DNA from: Sinorhizobium sp. BG8
GTDB taxonomy: Bacteria; Pseudomonadota; Alphaproteobacteria; Rhizobiales; Rhizobiaceae
NCBI RefSeq assembly: GCF_016864555.1
Contig: NZ_CP044011.1
Span: 3,987,501 to 4,051,500, forward strand
DNA: 64,000 nt
Direction: 5' to 3'
Part shown: positions 28,430-37,262 of the stretch, one piece after another
Layout: each line of letters begins with the position of its first letter
Position numbering within the stretch: position 1 is the stretch's first letter
Notes under the pieces: model-generated
Databases searched by the model: none
What the model saw: the letters and a program-made list of their open reading frames with translations, nothing else
Told to the model about the DNA's origin: nothing
Position numbers and translations under genes: made by a program

Positions 28430-29011
28430 TCATGCGAGCGGCGAGACGCCGATCAGCCATTCATGCAGCTTCCAGACGATTGCTCCGTAGAGCACGAGGC
28501 CGAGAACGACGGCGACGAGGTCGTAGCGCACCGAGACGAACTGCGGCAGCACGGCCTCTCCCCTCGCGATCCTTTTCTTCAGGCTGATGCGCAGGATGAC
28601 CGCCCAGGCGAGGATCGCGCCGAAGAGCACAACTGAATAGCTTTCGCCGTTGGCGAGCAGATGGGCGAGCGCCCAGATCTTGATGGCAACGAGCACGGGA
28701 AACTTCAGCCTGGCGCGAATATGCCCGGCCGGCAGGAAGCCAGCCACGAGACAGATCGACGAGATCAGCATCAAAGTCAGCGCAATGTGCCGCATGGCGA
28801 CGGGTGGGTTGTAGAGCATGCCGCCGGTCAGCCGTGCCTCGGCGAAACCAAGTGCCATCATCGCAAGGCTGAGAAGCGAGACGAGCCCGTGAATGCCCAT
28901 CCAGACGGGCTTGCCGAGATGTTGAATTCCCGCTGCCCGGAGGCCTGGCGCAAGCGGGCGGACGAGATGTGTGGCGATGAAAAGTACGATGCCGGCAATG
29001 AGCAGTGCCAT
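28430..29011 (-). CDS. NnrU family membrane protein
   Basis: The 193-residue protein has about five to six membrane helices and the NnrU opening (LFIATHLVRPLAPGLR, then GIHGLVSLL). NnrU family members are linked to denitrification in some species and to carotenoid isomerisation in plants (Z-ISO), but the biochemical role in rhizobia is not settled. No denitrification genes are nearby. The 91-bp gap to the YfgM-like gene shows no feature. Confidence 0.85.
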   Translation of the reverse strand: MALLIAGIVLFIATHLVRPLAPGLRAAGIQHLGKPVWMGIHGLVSLLSLAMMALGFAEARLTGGMLYNPPVAMRHIALTLMLISSICLVAGFLPAGHIRARLKFPVLVAIKIWALAHLLANGESYSVVLFGAILAWAVILRISLKKRIARGEAVLPQFVSVRYDLVAVVLGLVLYGAIVWKLHEWLIGVSPLA

Positions 29012-29167
29012 GAGAATTCACCCTTCGTGAATGAAATGAGAGCGTCGCCCGTCTCCAAATGTGGGACCTGGATGGGATAGCCTCCCGCGGGAATGTTTTC
29101 CAGCCCGATCAAAGGAATGCCGCATTCACAATCGATAGACACCCCTTAGCAAATTGTCGCGGTACTC

Positions 29168-30178
29168 ATGTTTCGATTCTTTTCCTTTGCCCTCTGCGCC
29201 GCAGTAGCGCCCCTTCATATCCTTCACGCCGAACCGGCTTCTTCCTCCCCACCAGCCCGCAAGCAGCTCGTGGTCGTCTCTTTCGACGGCGCGCACGACA
29301 ACAGGCTATGGGAGAAGAGCCGGGCGATAGCCAGGAAGACCGGTGCACATTTCACCTACTTCCTGTCCTGCACCTTCCTCTTCGACAAGTCGCAACGCAG
29401 CACCTACCAGGCGCCGCATCAGAAACGCGGCCGGTCGAATGTCGGATTTGCCCCCGACAAGGATGACGTCGTGACGAGGCTCGGCGAGATCTGGCTCGCC
29501 CACCAGGAAGGCCACGACATCGGAAGCCACGCCTGCGGCCATTTCGACGGAGCAAAATGGAACGAGGCAGACTGGGATGCGGAGTTTTCCTTCTTCCGCG
29601 CGGCATTGCGTGACGGCTGGAAGAATGCCGGAGCCGCGGAACGCGAGCCGAAGGAATGGCAGACTTTCGTCAGCAACGACATCAAGGGATTCCGCGCACC
29701 CTACCTCGCCTCGGGGAAGGCGCTGGCGGACGCGTTGAAGAAGGCTGGCTTCGTCTATGATGCAAGTCTTGTCTCCAAGGGACCTGTCGTTCCGGCCCAG
29801 TCGGATGGCCTTGTCCGCTTCGCTCTTCCTCTCATTCCTGAGGGCGCATCCAGTCGGCCCGTCATTGCGATGGACTACAATCTCTACGTCCGCCATTCGA
29901 AGGGAAAGGAAGACGTAGCGAACGGCCCGACGTACGAAGAGCGTACCCTTGCGGCCTATCGCGCCGCGTTCGACAAGCAGCTTGCGGGAGAACGCGTTCC
30001 CCTGCAGCTTGGCTTCCATTTCGTGGAAATGAACGGTGGCGCCTACTGGCGCGCGATGGAACGCTTCCTAACGGAAGTCTGCGCCAAGCCGGATGTAGCA
30101 TGTGTCAGCCATCGGGAAGCGATGGACATTCTGGCGAAGGAAAAGAAGGCGGGCGAGGCCGCCCCTGAAGCACTCTGA
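29168..30178 (+). CDS. Secreted polysaccharide deacetylase (NodB-like domain)
   Basis: The 336-residue protein starts with a signal peptide (about residues 1-20). The opening motif LVVVSFDGAHDNRLW has the SFDGA-type metal-binding aspartates of carbohydrate esterase family 4, and HDIGSHACGHFDG supplies the two metal histidines. GFRAPYLA is the third motif. The product probably removes acetyl groups from a cell-wall or surface polysaccharide outside the inner membrane. It is divergent from the nnrU-type gene and ends before a double hairpin. Confidence 0.85.
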   Translation: MFRFFSFALCAAVAPLHILHAEPASSSPPARKQLVVVSFDGAHDNRLWEKSRAIARKTGAHFTYFLSCTFLFDKSQRSTYQAPHQKRGRSNVGFAPDKDDVVTRLGEIWLAHQEGHDIGSHACGHFDGAKWNEADWDAEFSFFRAALRDGWKNAGAAEREPKEWQTFVSNDIKGFRAPYLASGKALADALKKAGFVYDASLVSKGPVVPAQSDGLVRFALPLIPEGASSRPVIAMDYNLYVRHSKGKEDVANGPTYEERTLAAYRAAFDKQLAGERVPLQLGFHFVEMNGGAYWRAMERFLTEVCAKPDVACVSHREAMDILAKEKKAGEAAPEAL

Positions 30179-30206
30179 GCGCGTAACGCAATCCTTCGGA
30201 CGCAAT

Positions 30207-30257
30207 CTACGCATTTGCGTAGTCTCTATCCCGGAAACGCCGACCGCTTCCGGGATA
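30207..30257. terminator. Double hairpin between deacetylase and bacA
   Basis: CTACGCA (30207-30213) pairs with TGCGTAG (30216-30222). Just after it TATCCCGGAA (30227-30236) pairs perfectly with TTCCGGGATA (30248-30257), followed by ATTTCTT. They separate convergent genes and should end transcription in at least the + direction. Confidence 0.7.
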
Positions 30258-30280
30258 ATTTCTTGAGCATCAAAGCCCGG

Positions 30281-31534
30281 TCAGGCGAGCTCCTCGTTGC
30301 CGCCGGCGGCAATGAACTCTGCGTCTATCTCAGGAAGAGGCTTGTCGTCGATCGCGGCTTCAAAGGCCTTGAGGCGCTTGTGGATCGACTGCAGTTCGAT
30401 GATGGTCGACCACTGGTTCACAAGATACTGGAACGAGTTGGAAACCTGCCCGAACGCCGTGAGGATCTGCTGCAGGAGGCCAAACGTGATCGTTCCAGCG
30501 ACGAACGTCGGGATCAGGAAGAAGTACACGAAGATCGCATCGGCCTGGCCGTAGAGCGCGCTGATTCCGTTGAAGTACAAGTAATTGTAATACATACGGA
30601 AATAGTTGACCCTCACATTGTCGTACAGCTGCTTGAGGGTTTGCGGCTCGGCTCGGCCCGTGTCGTCCTCGCCATATACCAGTTCCTTTCGATAGGCGGC
30701 TTCCACGCGCTGGTTCTTGAAGTAGAGCCCCGGAAGCCTGATACCGGCCACCATCAGAAGACCCGTTCCGAAGACGGACCAGAACAGCGCCAGCCAGAAC
30801 AGCGCATGCGGAACGGCACCGATGATCGGCAGTTCGGGAACGTACTGAGACAATCCGAACAGAAGCGGAAGGAACGCAATCAACGTCATCACGGAATCGA
30901 TCAGGCTGATGCCGAGACCTTCGGTGATCTGCGCAAAGCGCATCGTATCTTCCTGCACACGCTGCGAGGCGCCTTCGATTCCTCTCAGTTCCTGCCAGCG
31001 CGACGTATAGTATTCGTTCATGGCAGTCCGCCAGCGGAACACGTAGTGGCTGGCGAAGAAGCGCGTCAGGATGACCGACGCGACACCGATTGCGCCGATC
31101 TGGCAGAAGCTGAGTAGCAGGCTGTAGAAATCCCACGCTACGATTCCGGGCTTGTGGTCCAGCGCAGACTGAACCAGATCCCAGAAAGGACGTCGCCAGT
31201 TGTTGACTGCAAGAGAGATCTGCACGCCGAAATAAGTCAGGAATACAATCAGCTGGCTTCCCCAAACCGACCAATTGAACCAGCGGTGCGACCCATCGTA
31301 GAGCTTCCACGCGCAACCAAACGCCAGGCAGCAGACAAGGAAGAACAGATTGAACCACATCTGGTCGGCGGTAACGAAATAGGCCGCTCCGACCGGCGGT
31401 TCCGCAGGTGTCTGTATCCCCAGATAAGCACCCAGGTCTTTCACGGCAAAATACCAAAGACCGATAGCCACGATCGTCCACGCCAGAGCGGAGAGGAAGA
31501 ATTTTTTCGGTTGGGGGAAGAAGGAATGGAACAA
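30281..31534 (-). CDS. bacA: Peptide antibiotic transporter BacA (SbmA/BacA family)
   Basis: Inner-membrane protein of 417 residues with about seven to eight hydrophobic segments. It imports peptides such as bleomycin and nodule-specific NCR peptides, and it is needed for chronic infection in Sinorhizobium and Brucella. The opening FHSFFPQPKKFF and the region LTRFFASHYVFRWRTAMNEYY are close to rhizobial BacA. The start appears to be TTG at 31532-31534, which matches the N-terminus of known BacA proteins; no better ATG is in frame close by. The C-terminus ends in an acidic tail. Confidence 0.93.
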   Translation of the reverse strand: MFHSFFPQPKKFFLSALAWTIVAIGLWYFAVKDLGAYLGIQTPAEPPVGAAYFVTADQMWFNLFFLVCCLAFGCAWKLYDGSHRWFNWSVWGSQLIVFLTYFGVQISLAVNNWRRPFWDLVQSALDHKPGIVAWDFYSLLLSFCQIGAIGVASVILTRFFASHYVFRWRTAMNEYYTSRWQELRGIEGASQRVQEDTMRFAQITEGLGISLIDSVMTLIAFLPLLFGLSQYVPELPIIGAVPHALFWLALFWSVFGTGLLMVAGIRLPGLYFKNQRVEAAYRKELVYGEDDTGRAEPQTLKQLYDNVRVNYFRMYYNYLYFNGISALYGQADAIFVYFFLIPTFVAGTITFGLLQQILTAFGQVSNSFQYLVNQWSTIIELQSIHKRLKAFEAAIDDKPLPEIDAEFIAAGGNEELA

Positions 31535-31650
31535 GGCGCTAGACTCTCATTGCAGGAGCGGGTCGTCCGCTCCGGTTCGCGTGGAAACTAAAGCAGTTTC
31601 CATGTGGCAACAATGCAGCCATGCCTCCATTACCGAGATTTAATAGAGGA

Positions 31651-32826
31651 TCAGCAGCGCTTCACGGCAAGTGTGACCCAGGCGGAGACCGCGAGAATGA
31701 CCGCGGCCGCGAGGCTTGGCGCGCCGTAGGAGCCGGTCGCCGACGCCATCCATCCGGCAAGCAGCGGCCCGATGATCTGGCCTATTCCAAACGCCGCCGT
31801 CATCGTGGCGAGCACCCGCCGCTGGCTCGAAGGGGCCATGATCCGCCCGAGCTGCAGTCCGTAGGCCGTCACGATCATGAAGGTCGCGCCGAACAGGAAG
31901 CCACCGACCAGAGCCGACAGCGGTGGCGGCAACACCACCGTGGCAGCAACCCCAATCGCCTCGAACACCAGGGCAAACCTGTAGGATCGCAGGACACCGA
32001 TGCGTTTTTCCGACGATTTCCATACGGCGAGCGACGCTGCCGCGCAGAACCCGGTAACAAGCCATGTGAGACATTCGAGGAAGGCGCCCTGCCCGCTTTC
32101 TCTCACGATTGCGACGATGAAGGTCGCCGTTACCACGTAGCCGATGCCGAACAGGCCGTAGCTCAGCGTGAGGGCCGCGAGCGATGGCGTCCATTTCAGC
32201 CCCGGCTCCGGCTTTGCGTCCCGGCTCGCCTCGCCGCGAGGCAGGAGCACGTGCACGACGGCAACCGCAGCGGCGACAAACGCTGCTCCGGTGAGCCAGT
32301 CGATCCGCCACCCCGCAAGATTGCCCCATCCCAGAGATGGAATGGCATAGACGACGAGCGCCGACAGCGCGATCCCCAGGCCGACGCCAGAGAAATGCAG
32401 TATCTGCACGCGCCCGTCCCTGCTCTCCAGCCCATGCGAGAGCACGATCCCCGAGGTGAAGATCATCGCCAGCGCACTCGTGACGCCGGCAAGGAAGCGG
32501 ATGATCATGAAGGCGGGTATTGTGCTGGCAAGCCCCATCGCCGCCAACAGCAGCGCATTGGCGACAAGCGCCGCGAGCGCCAGGCGACGCTCGAGGCCCG
32601 CCGCCCAGCCGTACGCGGCAAGGACCGCTCCCGCAAGGTAGCCCGCAAAATTCGCCGATGCGATTAGGCCCGTCTGCGATGCATCGAGGTGGAGATCGGC
32701 CATCATCGCCGGCAACACTGGCGTGAAGAAGAACCGCCCGAAGCCCATGGCGGCGGCCATGGCCACGGCACCCCCGATCGCTATTGGGATGGTATGGCGC
32801 GGGGACGACTGTGGTGAATGTAGCAT
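31651..32826 (-). CDS. MFS transporter, YbfB/YjiJ type
   Basis: The 391-residue protein has twelve predicted membrane helices and the opening AMGFGRFFFTPVLPAMM, which is characteristic of the YbfB/YjiJ branch of the major facilitator superfamily. The substrate is unknown; such proteins are annotated as putative exporters. It is transcribed alone on the - strand, between map (downstream) and bacA. Confidence 0.87.
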   Translation of the reverse strand: MLHSPQSSPRHTIPIAIGGAVAMAAAMGFGRFFFTPVLPAMMADLHLDASQTGLIASANFAGYLAGAVLAAYGWAAGLERRLALAALVANALLLAAMGLASTIPAFMIIRFLAGVTSALAMIFTSGIVLSHGLESRDGRVQILHFSGVGLGIALSALVVYAIPSLGWGNLAGWRIDWLTGAAFVAAAVAVVHVLLPRGEASRDAKPEPGLKWTPSLAALTLSYGLFGIGYVVTATFIVAIVRESGQGAFLECLTWLVTGFCAAASLAVWKSSEKRIGVLRSYRFALVFEAIGVAATVVLPPPLSALVGGFLFGATFMIVTAYGLQLGRIMAPSSQRRVLATMTAAFGIGQIIGPLLAGWMASATGSYGAPSLAAAVILAVSAWVTLAVKRC

Positions 32827-32949
32827 GGGCTTTTATTGCACCGCAGCATCGGTGGCGCAAACGACAAATTCTGATTGCTCGGATCGATTTCGCTGAACGA
32901 AGCCGGTGCTATTCCTGCCCCCAACCGCCTGCCTAACTGCTCGGCTGAA

Positions 32950-33699
32950 TCAGCCCGGCAGCGTCAAAATCAACGGACCGTTGCGCGTCGCGACCACGGT
33001 GTGCTCGAATTGCACCGTCGGCGCGCGCGGATCACTGTAGAGCGTCCACTCGTCGTCACCACCTTCGGCCCAGTTGGCGCCCAGCGACAGGAAGGGTTCG
33101 ACGGTGAAGACCATGCCTTCGGTCATTTTCCGCTTCTCGCGCGGATCCGGCCAGGTGGCGATTTCAGAAGGCTCCTCGTGCAGCGACCGGCCGACACCGT
33201 GGCTCGCGAGGTTGGCGACGAGCGTGTAGCGGTTCCTGCGGGCGAAGGCGCCGATGGCATTGCCGACGGAGGCAAGCGGCCTTCCGGCGCGAACTTCCTT
33301 GAGACCGACCCACATGGCGCGCTTGCCGTCGCGGCACAGGCGATCGATCGCAGGTGCGACCCTGCCGACCGTGAAGGAGGCGCCGGTATCGGCGAAGAAG
33401 CCATCCCTTTCGGCAGAGACGTCGATGTTGACGAGATCGCCCGGCTCGATGACGCGGTCACCGGGGATACCGTGGGCGACTTCCTCGTTTACGCTGATGC
33501 AGGTGGCACCCGGAAAATTGTAGCAGTGCTCCGGCGCGGAACGTGCACCGGCCTTTTCGAGCAGGCGCCGGCCGATCAGGTCGAGTTCGCCGGTCGTCAT
33601 GCCCGCGCTCAACGCCGTCCCCATATCCTGCAATACGTTTGCACAGATGCGGCCTATCGCCTGCATCTTCTGCAAATCCTCGTCGTTTGTCAGCGTCAT
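32950..33699 (-). CDS. map: Type I methionine aminopeptidase
   Basis: The 249-residue enzyme removes initiator methionine from new proteins. The dinuclear-metal ligands are visible: NIDVSAERDGFFADTGASF (two aspartates), SHGVGRSLHEEP (histidine), MVFTVEPFLS (glutamate) and QFEHTVV (glutamate). ATG at 33699 (MTLTND) is chosen; the in-frame extension to 33786 is Arg-rich and unlike the family. This is probably a second copy, because the housekeeping map gene is usually elsewhere in rhizobia; that cannot be tested in this window. Confidence 0.92.
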   Translation of the reverse strand: MTLTNDEDLQKMQAIGRICANVLQDMGTALSAGMTTGELDLIGRRLLEKAGARSAPEHCYNFPGATCISVNEEVAHGIPGDRVIEPGDLVNIDVSAERDGFFADTGASFTVGRVAPAIDRLCRDGKRAMWVGLKEVRAGRPLASVGNAIGAFARRNRYTLVANLASHGVGRSLHEEPSEIATWPDPREKRKMTEGMVFTVEPFLSLGANWAEGGDDEWTLYSDPRAPTVQFEHTVVATRNGPLILTLPG

Positions 33700-33763
33700 C
33701 GTCTCTCGCTTTCGCCCGCGCGACGCGTTCGCGTCGTCACGCCTTCCGAAAAGTGGCCGCGCT

Positions 33764-34823
33764 TCAGGCGTCGGACTTGGCCGCAACAGCTCCCGCCTCG
33801 GCCAGCATGGCGCGGACGAGCGGGGCCACCTTGGTGCCGTAGAGCTCGATGCCCCGCATTATCTGCTCGTGGGGCATGACGCCGATCGCCATCTGAAGCA
33901 TGAACCGGTCATTTCGGAAGATCATGTAGTGGTCGACGATCTTGCGCGCAACCGTTTCCGGATCGCCGAGGAACAGGTGTCCCGATGGACCGTGGGCCTG
34001 GTCGAACTGTGCCCGGCTCGTCAGGCCCCATCCGCGTTCGCGCCCGAGGCGGTTCATCACCTCGGCCTGGGGTCCGTAGAACTGGTCCGCGGCAAGGCTG
34101 GTTGTGTCGGCAATGAAACCGTGGACATTGATGCTGGTCTTCAGGCTGGCCGGCTCGTGACCTGCTCGCCGCGCTTCCTCCCGATAGAGATCGAACAGCG
34201 GCTTGTAGCGGGCCGGCGTTCCGCCGATGATCGCAAGCGCCAGCGGCAATCCGTAGGCGCCGGCGCGGGCGACCGACTCGGGCGTGCCGCCAACGGCGAT
34301 CCAGATCGGAAGCCGCCCATGGAGCGGTCTCGGATAGACACCGACGCCGTTCAGCGGAGCCCTGAGGGTCCCGCTCCACGAAACCTTCTCGTCGTCGTTC
34401 AGCGCCAGAAGCAGATCGAGTTTCTCGGAGAAGAGCTGATCATAGTCTTCGAGGTTGTAGCCGAAGAGCGGAAAGGACTCGATGAAGGACCCGCGCCCTG
34501 CCGTTATTTCCGCCCGTCCTCCCGAAAGAAGGTCCAGCGTCGAGAATTGCTGGTAGACACGGACGGGATCGTCGGAGGAGAGCACCGTGACGGCGCTCGT
34601 GAGGCGGATCTTCTTCGTGCGCGCCGCGGCAGCGGCAAGGATGACTGCGGGGACAGAGGCCGCATAGTCGGGCCTGTGGTGCTCGCCGAGGCCGAAAACG
34701 TCGAGGCCGACCTGATCGGCAAGCTCAATTTCCTCGATCAGGTTCCTGAGCCGCCGTTCACCCTCCCGCCCCTGTCGGGGTATTCGGATCAACATCGGCG
34801 AACGTGTAGAGACCAAGTTCCAT
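33764..34823 (-). pseudogene. LLM-class flavin-dependent oxidoreductase, frameshift near N-terminus
   Basis: A luciferase-like monooxygenase of about 350 residues with the stretches [13 protein letters not shown] and [15 protein letters not shown] typical of the family that includes AtlR- and MupA-type enzymes; the substrate is unknown. The natural start is ATG 34823 ([14 protein letters not shown]), with AGGA 8 nt upstream. That frame hits a stop at 34758-34760, while the rest of the protein is read in another frame. The shift lies at about 34758-34773 in a G-rich stretch. It needs one base fewer or two more, unlike the other shifts in the window. It is probably an error, but a real mutation is possible. 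Confidence 0.8.
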
Positions 34824-34942
34824 GGCGGTTTCCTGAGCAATGCGTTTCAGGAGAGATATGCAGCAACGCGCCGCCATGGAAGTCGAGATTTTGAAACAGT
34901 CCGTTTTCCGCAGCACCGCAATGGCGAGGCGACGGCGCGGCT

Positions 34943-35428
34943 CTAGAGCTTCGAGGCTACGGCCTCGAGCTGTCCGGCGACCTGGCCCCATCCCTCGTGG
35001 AAACCCATCTTCTCGTGTGCCTTGCAATCCTCCACCGTCCAGTGGCGGGCGTAGGCGGTGTAGCGGGTCTTGCCTCCTCCGAGATCCTCGAGGATCACCT
35101 CGGCCACCATGAAGGGCTTTTGCGAGGGGAGCCAGTCCTTGCCGAAGGCATCGGTGAAAACGATGCGGCGATCCTGCTCGAGTTCGAGGAATACGCCGGA
35201 GTGCGGATGCTCGGTCCCATCGGGAGCCAGCATCAGCGTCTTCATCATTCCGCCGGGGCGCGCATCGAGCTCGACTTCAGGAGTCTGGTAGGGTTTCGGC
35301 GCCCACCACTGCTTGATGAGGTCCGCCGTCGTCCAGGCCTTGAAGAGCTGCGCCGGCGTGGCATCGAGAATCCGGGTCAGCACGAGTTCGCGGTTGTTGG
35401 CCGGCTTCGTCTCAGTGGTGGCGTTCAT
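34943..35428 (-). CDS. SRPBCC/AHSA1 domain protein
   Basis: The 161-residue protein is a single START-like domain of the AHSA1 kind (opening LVLTRILDATPAQLFKAWT, then WWAPKPYQTPEVELD and the C-terminal GWGQVAGQLEAV). Such proteins bind hydrophobic ligands. It lies 83 bp after the ECF sigma gene, which with YciI forms a recurring trio in ECF42 loci. The function is unknown. Confidence 0.88.
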   Translation of the reverse strand: MNATTETKPANNRELVLTRILDATPAQLFKAWTTADLIKQWWAPKPYQTPEVELDARPGGMMKTLMLAPDGTEHPHSGVFLELEQDRRIVFTDAFGKDWLPSQKPFMVAEVILEDLGGGKTRYTAYARHWTVEDCKAHEKMGFHEGWGQVAGQLEAVASKL

Positions 35429-35511
35429 CTGAAGTCTCCTCGGTTTCGATACGGGTTGTGCCCCAAGGACGCGGGAAGGACCGGCGCTCCGACAGAGCCG
35501 GGCGGAAAATT

Positions 35512-36765
35512 CTACTTCGCCCCGCCGGAACTGCCCCGAAGGCTATCGATGTGCTGGCGGATATGCGCTGCTTCCGCCGGTGTAGTGGCGAGCGCGATCG
35601 CCCGATCGAAGGCGTGGCATGCCTCTTCCGCGCGTCCGGCCTGCTTGAGAAGCCCGCCCTTCAATCCATGAAAGTAGAAATATCCGGAAAGCCTCTCCTC
35701 CAGCGGCGCGATCAAGGCCAGTGCTGCCTCCGGTCCTTCGAGCTTGGACACGGCCACCGCCCTGTTGAGGGTCGCGACCGGCGATGGCTGCATGCGTTCC
35801 AGCGAAAGGTAGAGCAGGTTGATCTCGTGCCAGTCGGTGTCCTCTGTCTTTTCCGCGCGCGCATGCAGCGCGGCGATCGCCGCCTGGATCTGGAAAGGCC
35901 CGGGCCTTCGATGGCGTAGCGCCTTGTCGATGAGCGCCAGCGCCTCGTTGATCGCACGCCCGTCCCAAAGCCCGCGATCCTGGTCTTCGAGAAGAACGAT
36001 CTCGCCGCCGGCGTCGAAGCGCGCCTTCAACCTTGAATGCTGCAGCAGGAGGAGCGCGGTAAGCCCCATGACTTCAGGTTCGGCCGGAAATAGCCGCAGC
36101 AGCAAACGGGCAAGCCTGATCGCCTCTTCGCAGAAAGGCGCTTCGGCCCTCTGTGCCTCACCGGCGGAATAGCCTTCGTTGAACACGAGGTAGATCATCG
36201 AGGCGACGATGCCTAGTCTTTCTGCCCGGGCAATCGCATCGGGCGTCTCGAACGGTATGCCCGCGGCCGCCACCTTCGCCTTCGCGCGGGTGATGCGCTG
36301 CTCCATGGCGGCCTCCGAGACGAGGAACGCGCGCGCAATCTGCTTTACGGTGAGCCCCGACACGATGCGAAGCGCCAGGGCCAGCTGCTGGGTCGTCGGC
36401 AGATCCGGATGACAGCAGACGAACAGGAGCCGCAGGATGTCGTCACGGTAGTGCGAACCGTCGAGCCGTTCCGCCAGGTCGCCCTCGGCGTCTTCGAGGT
36501 TCGATATCGTCTCCTCCGGCGGAAGTGGCTGCTGTCTCGCGCGCTTGCGCACCTGGTCGATGCCGCTGTTTCTCCCGACAAAAATGAGCCAGGCGGCGGG
36601 ATCGCGCGGCGGGCCCTTGTCAGGCCATGTCTTCAACGCCCGCAGGCATGCCTCCTGAAACGCTTCTTCGGCCAGATCGAGGCTGCGGAAGTAGCGCAGC
36701 AAGGCCCCCATCACCTGTGGCCGCGCCGATGTCAGCGCCAGATCGATCCAGACCAGCTCGCTCAA
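35512..36765 (-). CDS. ECF42-type RNA polymerase sigma factor with C-terminal TPR region
   Basis: The 417-residue protein has sigma region 2 (ALLRYFRSLDLAEEAFQEACLRALKTW) and region 4 (LTVKQIARAFLVSEAAMEQRITRAK) in the first 180 residues. A long helical extension of TPR character follows (residues about 190-410) with FNEGYSA near its start. That fusion defines ECF42. No anti-sigma gene is present; in ECF42 loci DGPF/YciI proteins are neighbours instead. The start overlaps the YciI stop by 4 bp. Confidence 0.92.
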   Translation of the reverse strand: MSELVWIDLALTSARPQVMGALLRYFRSLDLAEEAFQEACLRALKTWPDKGPPRDPAAWLIFVGRNSGIDQVRKRARQQPLPPEETISNLEDAEGDLAERLDGSHYRDDILRLLFVCCHPDLPTTQQLALALRIVSGLTVKQIARAFLVSEAAMEQRITRAKAKVAAAGIPFETPDAIARAERLGIVASMIYLVFNEGYSAGEAQRAEAPFCEEAIRLARLLLRLFPAEPEVMGLTALLLLQHSRLKARFDAGGEIVLLEDQDRGLWDGRAINEALALIDKALRHRRPGPFQIQAAIAALHARAEKTEDTDWHEINLLYLSLERMQPSPVATLNRAVAVSKLEGPEAALALIAPLEERLSGYFYFHGLKGGLLKQAGRAEEACHAFDRAIALATTPAEAAHIRQHIDSLRGSSGGAK

Positions 36766-37136
36766 TTCGCCCCTCCGCCCGGTTTGAAGATACGCAGCGG
36801 ACGGATCTCGTAGGCGCCCGTACCGGGATTGGCGACCGAAAGTTCCCGGGCGAACTCGATGGCCTCGTCGAGCGTTTCGACATCGACAATGAAGAACCCG
36901 AGAAACTGTTCCTTGGTTTCCGCAAAAGGCCCGTCGAGGACAAAGGTCTCGCCGGCGCCCTTGCGCACGGTTGTCGCAGATGTCGTCGGCATCAGGCGCG
37001 CGACGGGGCCGAGCCGGCCCTGATCTGCATACTTCTTCTCGACGACTGCGAGATCGGCCATCACCTTGTCGTCCTGGTCCTTGCTCCAGGCGCAGACGAC
37101 ATCTTCGGAATTATAGCACAGCACGGCATACAGCAT
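36762..37136 (-). CDS. YciI/DGPF-domain protein
   Basis: The 124-residue protein has the YciI-like ferredoxin fold and the LDGPFAETKEQ motif that names the DGPF family. These proteins occur next to ECF42 sigma factors and may help them sense a signal, but the mechanism is unknown. The first gene of a three-gene operon, it ends in ATGA overlapping the sigma factor start. Confidence 0.92.
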   Translation of the reverse strand: MLYAVLCYNSEDVVCAWSKDQDDKVMADLAVVEKKYADQGRLGPVARLMPTTSATTVRKGAGETFVLDGPFAETKEQFLGFFIVDVETLDEAIEFARELSVANPGTGAYEIRPLRIFKPGGGAN

Positions 37137-37262
37137 GGGTCACTCCTGTCTTGCTGAAGACGAATGAGTACCCCCATCACCGACAGGGCGCATGGAAAAA
37201 ATCGGAAGAATGGGACCGGAACCGAAAGGCAGGTGGGCGCGGACTGCGTCAAGCTCAGAGCG

